DNA from: JAEUNJ01 sp052035955
GTDB taxonomy: Bacteria; Pseudomonadota; Gammaproteobacteria; Burkholderiales; Rhodocyclaceae
Reading direction: 5' to 3'
Assembly (NCBI GenBank): GCA_052035955.1
Contig: JBPOHD010000001.1
Location: 1-64,000, forward strand
Length of the DNA stretch: 64,000 nt
A program made the translations under genes and the position numbers. This document shows positions 16,044 to 24,891 of the stretch, in pieces. Within the stretch, counting starts at the first letter, position 1. Each line of letters begins with the position of its first letter. Below the pieces are notes generated by a model. It ran no database searches, was not told where the DNA came from, and saw only the letters and a list, made by a program, of their open reading frames with translations.

Positions 16044-16136
16044 TTCACCACAGAGGACGCGGAGGACACGGAGAACCCCCAAAGGACAAGTTCTGGTTTC
16101 GTCTTCCTCTGCGGACTCTGCGTCCTCCGTGGTGAA
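16044..16136. repeat. Long imperfect inverted repeat between nifD and nifK
   Basis: The left arm at 16044-16075 begins TTCACCACAGAGGACGCGGA. The right arm at 16102-16136, read on the minus strand, begins TTCACCACGGAGGACGCAGA. A 26-nt loop separates the arms. This matches the widespread 'TTCACCAC-GAGGAC-CGGAG' type intergenic element. It would fold into a strong hairpin inside the nifDK mRNA. Confidence 0.8.
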
Positions 16137-16142
16137 TGGGGT

Positions 16143-17618
16143 TTACGCAGCCTTCTGCAGCGGCTCGGCCGGGGCCTTCTTCCAGGGCGGCGTCAGCATC
16201 TTCCAGCAGGGGTTGTTGAGGGTCATGTCCATGTCCCGGGCGAAGACGGCGAAGCCGTCGTAGCCGTGGTAGGGGCCGGAGTAGTCCCAGGAGTGCATCT
16301 GCCGGAAGGGGAAGCCCATCTTGTGGAAGACGTACTTCTCCTTGATGCCGGAGCCGATCAGGTCGGGCTTCAGGGCCTTGACGAACTCGTCGAGCTCGTG
16401 GCCGGTGGCGTCGTCGTAGATCAGCGTCGCGTTGCCCATCTCCTTGATGGTGCGGTCGTAGTCGTCGTTGTGGGCGAACTCGTAGCCGGTGCCGGTGACG
16501 ATCATGCCCAGGTCCTCGTAGGCGCCGACCACGTGGCGCGGGCGCAGGCCCCCGACGTAGAGCATGACGGTCTTGCCTTCGAGGCGCGGCTTGTACTTGG
16601 CGATCACCTCGTTCATGGCCGGCGTGTATTTCTCGATCACCCGCTCGGCGCCTTCCTTGATCCTGTCGTCGAAGAAGCCGGCGATCTTGCGCAGGCTCTC
16701 GGCGATCTTGGTCGGGCCGAAGAAGTTGTATTCGAGCCAGGGGATGCCGTACTTCTCTTCCATGTGCCGGCTGATGTAGTTCATCGAGCGGTAGCAGTGG
16801 AGGAGGTTCAGCTTGACGTTGGGGGTGTTCTCCATCTCCGCCAGCGTGCCGTCGCCGGACCACTGGGCGACCACGCGCAGGCCCATCTCCTCGAGCAGGA
16901 TGCGGGAGGCCCAGGCGTCGCCGCCGATGTTGTAGTCGCCGAGGATGGAGACGTCGTAGTCCGTCTTCTCGAAGGGCTTGCCGTCCCGGTTGGGGAGGAT
17001 CCAGTCGCGCACCGAGTCGTTGGCGATGTGGTGGCCGAGGGACTGGGAGACGCCGCGGAAGCCCTCGCAGCGCACCGGCACGACGGGCTTGCCGATGGCG
17101 GCGGCCGACTTCTTGGCCACGGCCTCGATGTCGTCGCCGATCAGGCCGATCGGGCACTCGGACTGGATGGAGATGCCCTTGTTCAGCGGGAACAGCATCT
17201 CGATCTCGTCGATCAGCTTGGACAGCTTCTTGTCGCCGCCGAAGACGATGTCCTTCTCCTGGAAGTCCGAGGTGAAGTTCATCTCGCAGAAGGTATCCAC
17301 GCCGGTGGTGCCGACGTAGTAGTTGCGGCGGCCGCCGCGGGCGTACTGGCCGCAGCCGATGGGGCCGTGGGAGATGGAGATCATGTCCTTGATCGGGCCC
17401 CAGACCACGCCCTTGGAACCGGCGTAGGCGCAGCCGCGCATGGTCATGACGCCAGGCAGGGACTTGCGGTTCGAGGTGATGCACTTCTTCGAGGATTCGA
17501 GGGAGGTGTCGTTCACCATCAGGTGCTTGGCGCGGTCCTTCTTCGCCTTTTCCGGATAGACCTCGAGCACCTCCTGGATGAGGGCCTCGGCGGCTTCGCG
17601 GGTCATCGTGCTTTCCAT
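16143..17618 (-). CDS. nifD: Nitrogenase MoFe protein alpha chain NifD
   Basis: 491-residue alpha subunit holding FeMo-co. P-cluster regions include MRGCAYAGSKGVVWGP and ISHGPIGCGQYARGGRRNYY. QSECPIGLIGDDIEAVAKK and YRSMNYISRHMEEKYGIPW are also present, and a FeMo-co region near the C-terminus (PFRQMHSWDYSGPYHG) contains the His ligand. ATG 17618 is preceded by GGAGGAAATT. The spacing to nifH is 73 nt. Confidence 0.98.
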   Translation of the reverse strand: MESTMTREAAEALIQEVLEVYPEKAKKDRAKHLMVNDTSLESSKKCITSNRKSLPGVMTMRGCAYAGSKGVVWGPIKDMISISHGPIGCGQYARGGRRNYYVGTTGVDTFCEMNFTSDFQEKDIVFGGDKKLSKLIDEIEMLFPLNKGISIQSECPIGLIGDDIEAVAKKSAAAIGKPVVPVRCEGFRGVSQSLGHHIANDSVRDWILPNRDGKPFEKTDYDVSILGDYNIGGDAWASRILLEEMGLRVVAQWSGDGTLAEMENTPNVKLNLLHCYRSMNYISRHMEEKYGIPWLEYNFFGPTKIAESLRKIAGFFDDRIKEGAERVIEKYTPAMNEVIAKYKPRLEGKTVMLYVGGLRPRHVVGAYEDLGMIVTGTGYEFAHNDDYDRTIKEMGNATLIYDDATGHELDEFVKALKPDLIGSGIKEKYVFHKMGFPFRQMHSWDYSGPYHGYDGFAVFARDMDMTLNNPCWKMLTPPWKKAPAEPLQKAA

Positions 17619-17691
17619 AATTTCCTCCAGGGCGCCGCCGCCAATCCGCGGCCGGCGCGCAAGAATTGATCGGACGTCGGTCTGCTTCGCG

Positions 17692-18576
17692 TCAGGCGGC
17701 CACTTCGGCGGCCTTGGACTTGCCGACGATGCTGGTGTCTTCCTGGTCCATGATGCCGAACTCCATCAGCAGTTCCTCCAGTTCCTCCATCTCGATGGGG
17801 GTCGGAATCACGAACTTGGTGTTGTTCATCACCTTCTGGGCCAGGGCGCGGTACTCGTCGGCCTGCTTGGCGGTGGGGTCGTACTCGATCACCGTCATGC
17901 GGCGGATCTCCGCGTGCTGGACGGCGTTGTCGCGCGGCACGAAGTGGATCATCTGGGTGCCCAGGCGGGAAGCCAGGGCCTCGATCAGCTCGTCCTCGCG
18001 GTCCGTGTTGCGGGAGTTGCAGATCAGGCCGGCCAGGCGCACGCCGCCGGAATTGGCATACTTGACGATGCCCTTGGCGATGTTGTTGGCCGCGTACATG
18101 GCCATCATCTCGCCGGAGCAGACGATGTAGATCTCCTGGGCCTTGTTCTCGCGGATGGGCATCGCGAAGCCGCCGCAGACCACGTCGCCGAGGACGTCGT
18201 AGAACACGAAGTCCAGGTCCTCGTCGTAGGCGCCTTCCTCTTCCAGGAAGTTGATGGCGGTGATGACGCCGCGGCCGGCGCAGCCGACGCCGGGCTCGGG
18301 GCCGCCGGACTCCACGCACTTGACGCCGCCGAAGCCGACGGACATCACGTCCTCGAGTTCCAGGTCTTCCACGGAGCCGGCCTCGGCGGCCAGGTTCATG
18401 ACGCTGGTCTGGGCCTTCGAGTGCAGGATCAGGCGGGTGGAGTCGGCCTTGGGGTCGCAACCGACGATCATGACTTTCTTGCCCGCTTCGGCGAGCGCGG
18501 CGACCAGATTTTGCGTGGTGGTGGACTTGCCGATGCCACCCTTGCCGTAGATCGCGCATTGACGCAGCTTAGCCAT
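17692..18576 (-). CDS. nifH: Nitrogenase Fe protein NifH
   Basis: 294 residues. P-loop GKGGIGKS at residues 11-18, cluster-ligand Cys99 and Cys134, and the loop CAGRGV with Arg102. That Arg is the residue ADP-ribosylated by DraT in Rhodospirillum-type systems, which matters here because draT and draG are both present. First gene of the nifHDKT operon, with a 115-nt leader to the sigma-54 element. Confidence 0.99.
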   Translation of the reverse strand: MAKLRQCAIYGKGGIGKSTTTQNLVAALAEAGKKVMIVGCDPKADSTRLILHSKAQTSVMNLAAEAGSVEDLELEDVMSVGFGGVKCVESGGPEPGVGCAGRGVITAINFLEEEGAYDEDLDFVFYDVLGDVVCGGFAMPIRENKAQEIYIVCSGEMMAMYAANNIAKGIVKYANSGGVRLAGLICNSRNTDREDELIEALASRLGTQMIHFVPRDNAVQHAEIRRMTVIEYDPTAKQADEYRALAQKVMNNTKFVIPTPIEMEELEELLMEFGIMDQEDTSIVGKSKAAEVAA

Positions 18577-18637
18577 CTTGAATCTCCTAGTGTCGAGGTT
18601 GATGCGGTGGGACCGCGGGGGTCACGCCTCCTCTACG

Positions 18638-18652
18638 GCAAGGACCATGCCA
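18638..18652 (-). promoter_or_regulatory. Sigma-54 promoter of nifHDK
   Basis: Minus-strand TGGCATGGTCCTTGC, one base off the -24 consensus with a perfect -12. It lies 61 nt upstream of the nifH ATG and 98 nt downstream of the NifA-type site at 18750. Confidence 0.85.
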
Positions 18653-18749
18653 GACCGCCACCCAAACTCAACAGGCTGTTTTGACTGGGAAAAAATTGTC
18701 GACTGAAACTGGGGTGGATTATTCGACACACGACAATGGGCAATGCCTT

Positions 18750-18765
18750 TGTCGCAGTGGCGACA
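18750..18765. promoter_or_regulatory. NifA upstream activator site of nifHDK
   Basis: TGTCGCAGTGGCGACA (TGT-N10-ACA) lies in the 346-bp gap between divergent nifH and draT. It may influence both, though only nifH has a recognisable sigma-54 element. The rest of the gap holds an AT-richer patch (about 18660-18730) and nothing else I can name. Confidence 0.87.
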
Positions 18766-18922
18766 AGGGGCCGGGCGACAGGCGGCACCGGCTCCCGGCG
18801 GGATCGGCGGGGCGCTGCGGCCCGCCGCACGGGGAGTGCGACGGTCGGCCCGGCCCAGGGATAGAATCGCCCATCCGCCGCGTCCCCTGCTGGCCGGCCA
18901 CGTCCGAGCCGCCTCGACCCAA

Positions 18923-19798
18923 GTGTCCGACCATCCCGAAACCGCCCTGCCGATCGCCGACGGCCGTCGGACCGGGCCCAGCCTTCCCGGGTATGCCCGC
19001 CTGCCCATCAACCGCTGCAACCTGCCGGCGGTGATCCTCGGCAGCGTCACCTTCCAGCAGCATCCGGCGCCGCTGAAGCTGGACGGCGTGGAGGAGTTGC
19101 ACCGGGACCTCTTCGAGCGCCTGCAGCGCCTCGACCTGCCCCACCATCGGGCCCAGGTCTTCGAGGACTACATGACGGTGGCGTTCCGGCTCGAGCATCC
19201 CGAGGATGCCGGCTACGAGGCCGAAGCCGCTCCGCGCGGCGGCCGGGGCCGGGTCAAGGCCAACTGGATGCGGGCCCTGCGCGGCTGGGCCTTCGACGCC
19301 GACGGGCGCGAGGCGGCGGCCCTCAAGGGATGGGTCGAGTCCCGCTTCGGGCTGGTGCCGCGCCATCACGGCGTGCCCCTGCGGGACCCGGCCGATCCGG
19401 CCTACCTGCGCTACCAGGAGATGCGCGCCCGGGGCCTCTACGGCACCAATGCCCTGGAGGCCCAGCTCGACCTGGTCTATGCCTACTGCCAGTACGAATT
19501 CGCCCGCCAGTGGCCCGAGCGCAGCCACCTGCGCCTGTTCCGGGGCGTCAACCGGCTGGAGGCCTACGAACTGCTGGCCGACCTGGGCGGTGATCGCCGC
19601 ATCGTGCTGCTCAACAGCGTCTCCTCCTTCACCAGCGACCGGGACCGGGCGGGAGAGTTCGGCGACGTCATCCTCTCGGCCAACGTGCCGCTGGCCAAGG
19701 TGCTCTTCCACTGCCGGCTGCTGCCCGGCGTGCTGAAGGGCGAGGATGAGTACCTGATCATCGGCGGCGCCTACGAGGTGGGCTTCGGCACCTTCTGA
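18923..19798 (+). CDS. draT: DraT, NAD+-dinitrogenase-reductase ADP-ribosyltransferase
   Basis: 291 residues. Inactivates NifH by transferring ADP-ribose from NAD+ to its Arg (Arg102 here) after ammonium or energy shifts. Family stretches: YARLPINRCNLPAVILGS, WMRALRGWAFDADGREAAAL, GWVESRFGLVPR, LYGTNALEAQLDLVYAYCQY, LRLFRGVNRLEAYELL and LNSVSSFTSDRDRAGEFGD (the catalytic-type region). GTG 18923 gives the usual N-terminus; upstream codons are non-conserved. It is divergent from nifH and far from draG (36944). Confidence 0.94.
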   Translation: MSDHPETALPIADGRRTGPSLPGYARLPINRCNLPAVILGSVTFQQHPAPLKLDGVEELHRDLFERLQRLDLPHHRAQVFEDYMTVAFRLEHPEDAGYEAEAAPRGGRGRVKANWMRALRGWAFDADGREAAALKGWVESRFGLVPRHHGVPLRDPADPAYLRYQEMRARGLYGTNALEAQLDLVYAYCQYEFARQWPERSHLRLFRGVNRLEAYELLADLGGDRRIVLLNSVSSFTSDRDRAGEFGDVILSANVPLAKVLFHCRLLPGVLKGEDEYLIIGGAYEVGFGTF

Positions 19799-19970
19799 AC
19801 CTGCATCCCCGGGAATCCGGCAGACTCCGGGCGAGCCTGCGCGTTCCCGGGGGCCGGTGGCGCGGGGTGCGCAGGCCCCGCATCCAGCGGGGGATGCGCC
19901 GGCCGCCCACCCCTTGAATTAAGGCGCCGCTGGGGTAAGGTGCGGTTTCCCGCCCGGCCCGTTCCCGCCC

Positions 19971-20696
19971 ATGAACCTGCCGCACCGCCACGATCCGCAC
20001 CGCCAGTACCGCTACTACGACTTCGTGATGGCGGCCTTCGTCTGCGTGCTGCTCTGCTCCAACCTGATCGGCGCCGCCAAGGCGGCCCAGGTGGATGTCC
20101 CCGGCATCGGCCCGGTGATCTTCAGCGGCGGCGTGCTGTTCTTCCCCATCTCCTACATCTTCGGCGACATCCTCACCGAGGTCTATGGCTACGGCCGCGA
20201 CCGCCGCGTCGTCTGGGCCGGCTTCGCGGCCCTCGCCTTCGCCAGCGTCATGGCCTGGGCGGTGCTGGCCCTGCCGGCGGCGCCGGACGCCTTCAACCAG
20301 GGCTACCAGGCCCACCTGGAGGGCGTCTTCGGCAATACCTGGCGCATCGTCGCCGGCTCCATGATCGCCTTCTGGTGCGGCAGCTTCGCCAACAGCTACG
20401 TGCTGGCGAAGATGAAGGTCGCCACCGCCGGGCGCTGGCTGTGGACCCGCACCATCGGCTCCACGCTGGTCGGCGAGGCGGTCGATTCGGGGCTCTTCTA
20501 CTTCATCGCCTTCTACGGACTCTGGCCCGACGGCCAGGTGGCGAAGGTGGCGCTGGCCCAGTACGTGCTGAAGACGGCCTGGGAGGTGGTGATGACGCCG
20601 GTGACCTACAAGGTCGTGCACTTCCTCAAGCATCGCGAGCAGGAGGACTGGTACGACCGCAACACCGACTTCAGCCCCTTCCGCATCAAGGTCTGA
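19971..20696 (+). CDS. yhhQ: Queuosine precursor transporter (YhhQ/VUT family)
   Basis: 241-residue inner-membrane protein with about six hydrophobic segments (FVMAAFVCVLLCSNLIGA, GGVLFFPISYIFGDILTEVYGY, SMIAFWCGSFANSYVLAKM). These are the hallmark motifs of the family that takes up queuine precursors such as preQ0. It is a stand-alone gene unrelated to nif. A 172-bp gap with GC-rich inverted repeats separates it from draT. Confidence 0.9.
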   Translation: MNLPHRHDPHRQYRYYDFVMAAFVCVLLCSNLIGAAKAAQVDVPGIGPVIFSGGVLFFPISYIFGDILTEVYGYGRDRRVVWAGFAALAFASVMAWAVLALPAAPDAFNQGYQAHLEGVFGNTWRIVAGSMIAFWCGSFANSYVLAKMKVATAGRWLWTRTIGSTLVGEAVDSGLFYFIAFYGLWPDGQVAKVALAQYVLKTAWEVVMTPVTYKVVHFLKHREQEDWYDRNTDFSPFRIKV

Positions 20697-20713
20697 ACGG
20701 GCATCCCGGCACC

Positions 20714-21961
20714 TCAGGGCCTTCGGGCGCCTCCGCCCTCCTCCCCGTCCGCCGGACTGGCCTCCAGGCCGTCCATGCGGCGCCCGGCCAGCAGCGCGAT
20801 GGCCAATGTCGCCAGCCCGCAGAATGCCAGGATCGCGCGCACCCCCAGCGTATGGGCGAGGCTTCCCACCGCCAGGCTGCCCAGGGGCGCGATGCCGAGG
20901 AAGGCCATGGAGAACACGGCCATGACGCGGCCCCGTTGCCGGTCGCCCACCCGGGTCTGGATGTAGGTGTTGCTGCCGGCCACGGTCAGGATGACGGAAA
21001 AGCCGATGGCCATCGCGATCGGAAAGGCCAGGCCCAGGCGCCCGTTCAGCGCGAAGCAGGCCACGGCGGCGCCGGCCGTCGCGGCCGTGGTCGACACCAG
21101 GCGGAACAGCCCCCCGGTGCCCTGCCGGCTCGCCAGGTAGAAGGCGGCGGCCAGGGAGCCGCCGCCGGCGCTGGCGATCAGCAGGCCGTACGTGCGCGCG
21201 TCGCCGCCGAAGATCTCGCGGGCGAACAGGGGCATCATGACGGCATAGGGCGTGACGAGGAAGCTGACGACGCCCACCAGCAGCAGGCAGGCCCGGATGT
21301 CGCGGCGGCTGCGGATGTAGGCCAGGGCTTCCCGGAAGGCCTCCAGGACGGGCGCCGTCTGCCGCGGATTGGGCTTCGCGTCGATGGCCAGCAGGGCCAG
21401 CAGGACGGCCAGGTAGGAGGCGGCGTTCAGCACGAAGCACCAGGCCTCGCCGATCGTGGCCACGGCGAAGCCGGCCAGGGCCGGACCGACGAAGCGCGTC
21501 GCGTTCATCAGCATGGAATTGAGGGCGATGGCGTTGGGCAGGTCCTCCCGGTCGTCGATCAATTGCGGGACGAAGGCCTGGCGGGCCGGCACGTCTAGGG
21601 CGTTGATGCAGCCCAGGCCGAAGGCCAGCACGACCAGGGTGGCCGGACCCACCCAGCCTCCCCAGGTCAGGACGGCCAGCGAGACCGCCTGCAGCATGGC
21701 CAGGGACTGGGTGACGACGAGGATGCGGCGGCGATCGTAGCGGTCGGTCCACACCCCCGTCAGGGGGCCCAGGACCAGGATCGGCACCTGGCTGGCGAAG
21801 CCCACGGTGCCGAGGACCAGGGCCGAATTCGACAGGCGGTAGGCGAGCCAGACCATGGCGATCTGCTGCATCCAGGTGCCGGCCAGGGAAACGAGCTGGC
21901 CGGCGAAGTAGAGGCGGTAATTGCGGGAGGCAAGGGCGCGGGAAAAGAGGGGAGCGGGCAT
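20714..21961 (-). CDS. MFS transporter (MFS_3/EntS-like exporter)
   Basis: 415 residues with 12 predicted membrane segments. Diagnostic motifs: NYRLYFAGQLVSLAGTWMQ at the first helix, LTGVWTDRYDRRRILV in the loop between helices 2 and 3, and RGRVMAVFSMAFLGIAPLG later. This subgroup includes the enterobactin exporter EntS, but the substrate here cannot be inferred. ATG 21961 (MPAPLFSRAL) is the family start. Convergent with yhhQ. Confidence 0.87.
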   Translation of the reverse strand: MPAPLFSRALASRNYRLYFAGQLVSLAGTWMQQIAMVWLAYRLSNSALVLGTVGFASQVPILVLGPLTGVWTDRYDRRRILVVTQSLAMLQAVSLAVLTWGGWVGPATLVVLAFGLGCINALDVPARQAFVPQLIDDREDLPNAIALNSMLMNATRFVGPALAGFAVATIGEAWCFVLNAASYLAVLLALLAIDAKPNPRQTAPVLEAFREALAYIRSRRDIRACLLLVGVVSFLVTPYAVMMPLFAREIFGGDARTYGLLIASAGGGSLAAAFYLASRQGTGGLFRLVSTTAATAGAAVACFALNGRLGLAFPIAMAIGFSVILTVAGSNTYIQTRVGDRQRGRVMAVFSMAFLGIAPLGSLAVGSLAHTLGVRAILAFCGLATLAIALLAGRRMDGLEASPADGEEGGGARRP

Positions 21962-22192
21962 GGCGTGGGGTTCGGTGGCCGGCAGGAGGAAGCGAGCGCC
22001 GGCCCGGACGAAGCTGCGGGGCGCCACGGACGGCGTTCACATCCTTTTACAAATTATGGACCGGGGGCGGGGACCCCCTGCGGATCGGAGGTCTACCATG
22101 AACGGTGTCCGACCGGGAACCGGGGGCCCGCCAGGCCTTTCCGGACCGCTTCCGCCGGGCCCGGCCGCGGCGCCGTAACGAGGAGTGCGAAC

Positions 22193-22561
22193 ATGGGAAA
22201 TCCGAAGACGCTGTCCGTCCTGGCCTGCCTGGGCCTGCTGGCCGCGGGCAATGCCTGGGCCGACCGGGGGCGCGTGCATTTCGGCGTCTACGTCGGCCCC
22301 TATTGGGGACCCGCCTGGTATTACCCGCCGCCGGCCCGTTACTACTATCCGCCCTACTATGCCCCGGTCATCATCGAGCGCCAGGCGCCCCCCGTTTACG
22401 TCGAACAGCCGGTGCCGGCCCCCGGGCCGGCATCGGCGGCCACAGCGGCACCGGCGAACTGGTGGTACTACTGCGAGGGGGCCGGGGGCTACTACCCCTA
22501 TGTCAGGGAATGCCCCGGCGGCTGGCAGCGGGTCTCGCCGCAACCGCCGGGACAGCCCTGA
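22193..22561 (+). CDS. Secreted Pro/Tyr-rich protein (122 aa)
   Basis: Signal peptide MGNPKTLSVLACLGLLAAGNAWA, then a mature part dominated by Pro and Tyr (YYPPPARYYYPPYY). The C-terminal motif is YYCEGAGGYYPYVRECPGGW, a Cys pair around YYPYV. Such proteins sit in the periplasm or outer envelope of betaproteobacteria; function is unknown. The ATG has a GAGGAG stretch ~10 nt upstream. The same C-terminal motif is found in the next gene. Confidence 0.82.
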   Translation: MGNPKTLSVLACLGLLAAGNAWADRGRVHFGVYVGPYWGPAWYYPPPARYYYPPYYAPVIIERQAPPVYVEQPVPAPGPASAATAAPANWWYYCEGAGGYYPYVRECPGGWQRVSPQPPGQP

Positions 22562-22582
22562 GCGGCCGGAAAGGAGGGCGCC

Positions 22583-23233
22583 ATGGGACTCGCCGGATAC
22601 TCGCTCGTTGCCGCTGCCGCCCTGCTGCTCGCCGGTTGCGCGTCGGCCCCCACCGGGCCGAGCGTGATGGCCCTGCCCGGCACGGGCAAGAGCTTCGAGC
22701 AATTCCGCGCCGACGATGGCGACTGCCGCCGGTTCGCCTTCGCCCAGTCCGGTGCCGCCGATCCGGCGGAGGCCGGCGTGCGCAGCGCGGCCGTCGGCAC
22801 CGTCGTCGGGGCGGTGGCCGGGGCGGCGATCGGCGGCCGCGATGCCGCCGGCGTCGGTGCCGGCACGGGCCTGATCGTCGGCAGCATGGCCGGCTCGGGC
22901 AGTTCCCGCGGCTCGGCCTACGATGCCCAGCGGCTCTACGACAACGCCTATGTCCAGTGCATGTACGCGAAGGGCCAGCAGGTGCCGGTTTCCGGGGCCC
23001 TGCGCAGCCGTTCCGCGGTACCCGCGGCATCGGCAGCCGACCCGGCACCGGCGCCGCCGCCGGGCCCGGGCGCCTATCCGCCGCCGCCGCCCCGGACGGC
23101 GCCGCCGGCGTCCGCGGCCCAGCAGTTCTGGTACCGCTGCGCCAATCCCGCCGGCTACTATCCCTACGTGACCCAGTGCCCGGACGGCTGGCAGCGGGTT
23201 CCGGCGAGCCCGCCGGCCGCACCTGCCCGCTGA
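22583..23233 (+). CDS. Glycine-zipper lipoprotein with YYPYV-CP-GW tail
   Basis: 216 residues. Lipobox LLAGC after a short hydrophobic signal gives a lipid-modified Cys. A glycine-zipper segment (VGTVVGAVAGAAIGG...GAGTGLIVGSMAGSG) follows, then a Pro-rich spacer and the tail YRCANPAGYYPYVTQCPDGW. The tail motif is shared with the preceding protein, 21 bp away, so the two probably act together in the envelope. Outer-membrane location is inferred. Confidence 0.85.
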   Translation: MGLAGYSLVAAAALLLAGCASAPTGPSVMALPGTGKSFEQFRADDGDCRRFAFAQSGAADPAEAGVRSAAVGTVVGAVAGAAIGGRDAAGVGAGTGLIVGSMAGSGSSRGSAYDAQRLYDNAYVQCMYAKGQQVPVSGALRSRSAVPAASAADPAPAPPPGPGAYPPPPPRTAPPASAAQQFWYRCANPAGYYPYVTQCPDGWQRVPASPPAAPAR

Positions 23234-23464
23234 GCCGGCAGGCCAGATTCCCCTGGACTCGACCTCCGTCACCCTCGGGCAGCGCCCGCTGCGACGGCAT
23301 GCCGTCCCGGCGGACCGGCGACCGGGTCGGGGTGGCAGGCGGAGGCATCGTCGTGCGCCGGGCCGGGGCGACGGCATGCCCGCCGCGCCTCGCCTATCGC
23401 GACGGCGGGCATGAGGGTAGGCTACGCGGCGCCCGGGGCAAGGCCGCGGTATCGAGGAGGAAGG

Positions 23465-23869
23465 ATGAAGGGTTTCGCATACTTGGCCGCAGCGATGATC
23501 CTCGCGGCCGGACAGGCCTTCGCCGAAGAGTCCGGCGCGGAGGGCCGCCTGCCCGCAACGACGTCCGTCCAGACGAGCGCGGTGCAACGGACCGACTGCG
23601 CGAATTCGGGCGATCCGGCCCGCTGCGGGGACCGGCGGGAAGCCGACCGGGGACGTTTCCGCGCGGCCCAGGAGGCGTGTGCCGACCAGGAGGACGACGC
23701 CCGGCGTGCATGCCTTCGCGAGGCCTTCTGCGGGAAGGCGCAGGATCGGCAGCGCTGCGAGACGAAGGCCGAGCGCCGCGCCCAGCGACGCCCGGCGGCA
23801 AAGTGCACCGGCAAGCGGGCCCGGTCGGCGGCGGCCTGTCGCCACGGGAACGGCATCGGCCGGCGGTGA
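23465..23869 (+). CDS. Secreted Cys/Arg-rich small protein (134 aa)
   Basis: Signal peptide MKGFAYLAAAMILAAGQAFA, then a basic, Cys-rich region (DCANSGDPARC, EACADQEDDARRACLREAFC, RQRCETKAERR). Six to eight cysteines suggest disulfides in the periplasm. Similar small proteins are common and unnamed in this bacterial group. AGGAGGAAGG lies just upstream of the ATG. Confidence 0.8.
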   Translation: MKGFAYLAAAMILAAGQAFAEESGAEGRLPATTSVQTSAVQRTDCANSGDPARCGDRREADRGRFRAAQEACADQEDDARRACLREAFCGKAQDRQRCETKAERRAQRRPAAKCTGKRARSAAACRHGNGIGRR

Positions 23870-23926
23870 GTCCTCCGGGGGCTTCGTCGGCGGGACGCCA
23901 TCCGGTGGGCCTCCGGCACCGATCCG

Positions 23927-24532
23927 TCATGCCCCGGCGTTCCCCGGGGCCTTGCCGCCGTTCTTCGCCCGCAGGACCCGGATCAGCCCGTCGATGCCGC
24001 CGTTGCGCACCTCCTGGGCGAACTGGTCCCGGTAGGCGGTGACGAGGCTGATGCCGCCCACGGTCACGTCGTGGATCCGCCATGCGTCTTCCTTGCGGGC
24101 CATGGCGTAGTCGATGGAAACGGGCGGCGTACCCGGTTGCCGCACTTCGGTGCGGACCGTCACCTCGGCATCCCCGCCGCCCGCCTTCAGGGGCTTGATC
24201 TCCACCGCCTGGCCCTTGTAAGCCGTCAACGCATTCGAATAAGTCCGAACCAGCAGGATCCTGAATTCCTCGGCGAGGGCGGCCTGCTGCGCCGGCGTGG
24301 CCTGGCGCCAGTCCTTTCCCAGGGCCAGGGAGGTCATCTTCTGGAAATCGAAGTTGGGCAGGATCTTCGCGGCGACCAGGTCGGCCGTCCTGCCGCCGCC
24401 GTCGCCCTCGGTGCGCAGGCTTTCCATCACCTCGCCGGTGACCCGGCGCACCAGGACATCCGGGGAAAGGGGCTCGGCCAGGGCCCCCAGTGCAATCAGC
24501 ATTCCAGCCAGCAAGGTTGGCAATCGTCTCAT
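23927..24532 (-). CDS. mlaC: MlaC-like phospholipid-binding periplasmic protein
   Basis: 201 residues with signal peptide MRRLPTLLAGMLIALGALA. The MlaC/Ttg2D domain shows as PNFDFQKMTSLALGKDWRQA, FRILLVRTYSNALTAYKG and WRIHDVTVGGISLVTAYRDQF. MlaC normally shuttles phospholipids between the outer membrane and the MlaFEDB complex. It is alone here, next to an acyl-activating/acyltransferase fusion gene, so a special lipid cargo is possible (inference). MlaBDEF are not in the window. Confidence 0.87.
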   Translation of the reverse strand: MRRLPTLLAGMLIALGALAEPLSPDVLVRRVTGEVMESLRTEGDGGGRTADLVAAKILPNFDFQKMTSLALGKDWRQATPAQQAALAEEFRILLVRTYSNALTAYKGQAVEIKPLKAGGGDAEVTVRTEVRQPGTPPVSIDYAMARKEDAWRIHDVTVGGISLVTAYRDQFAQEVRNGGIDGLIRVLRAKNGGKAPGNAGA

Positions 24533-24891
24533 CTGTCCCTCTCTTCGTCGTCGTGTCGGGGAAAGGCGCCGGCGGTCCGGGGTCACCGGACGGGTCCCCC
24601 GGGCGCCGGCCACGGCCCTTGCGGGCCCCGGTCCGCCGGGAGTAACGAACGGGCCCGGTATCCGACGACATCCGGCCCACGGCCTTGTAAGCGCATGTAA
24701 TCTGCGGGCAGGCGGCGTCGCCGGGCGACCCGGGGGGGCGGGACCGCCTTTTCCCCATCCGTGCCGCATCCAGGGTGGACGCCGCCCATGGGAACGGGGC
24801 CGGGTGTAGCGTATCGGCTGGAGCAAGGGCGGTTCGTCCCTCCCGGGGCCGGGACCGAGGCCGGGAGGTCGGGAGAGCGGGAGGCGACGCG
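24533..24891. other. Intergenic region between mlaC and the fusion gene
   Basis: 359 bp between divergent genes. It is GC-rich apart from a short stretch near 24680-24710 that may carry promoters. GGGAGG ahead of 24892 is the ribosome binding site of the fusion gene. I see no gene or recognisable site otherwise. Confidence 0.5.
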
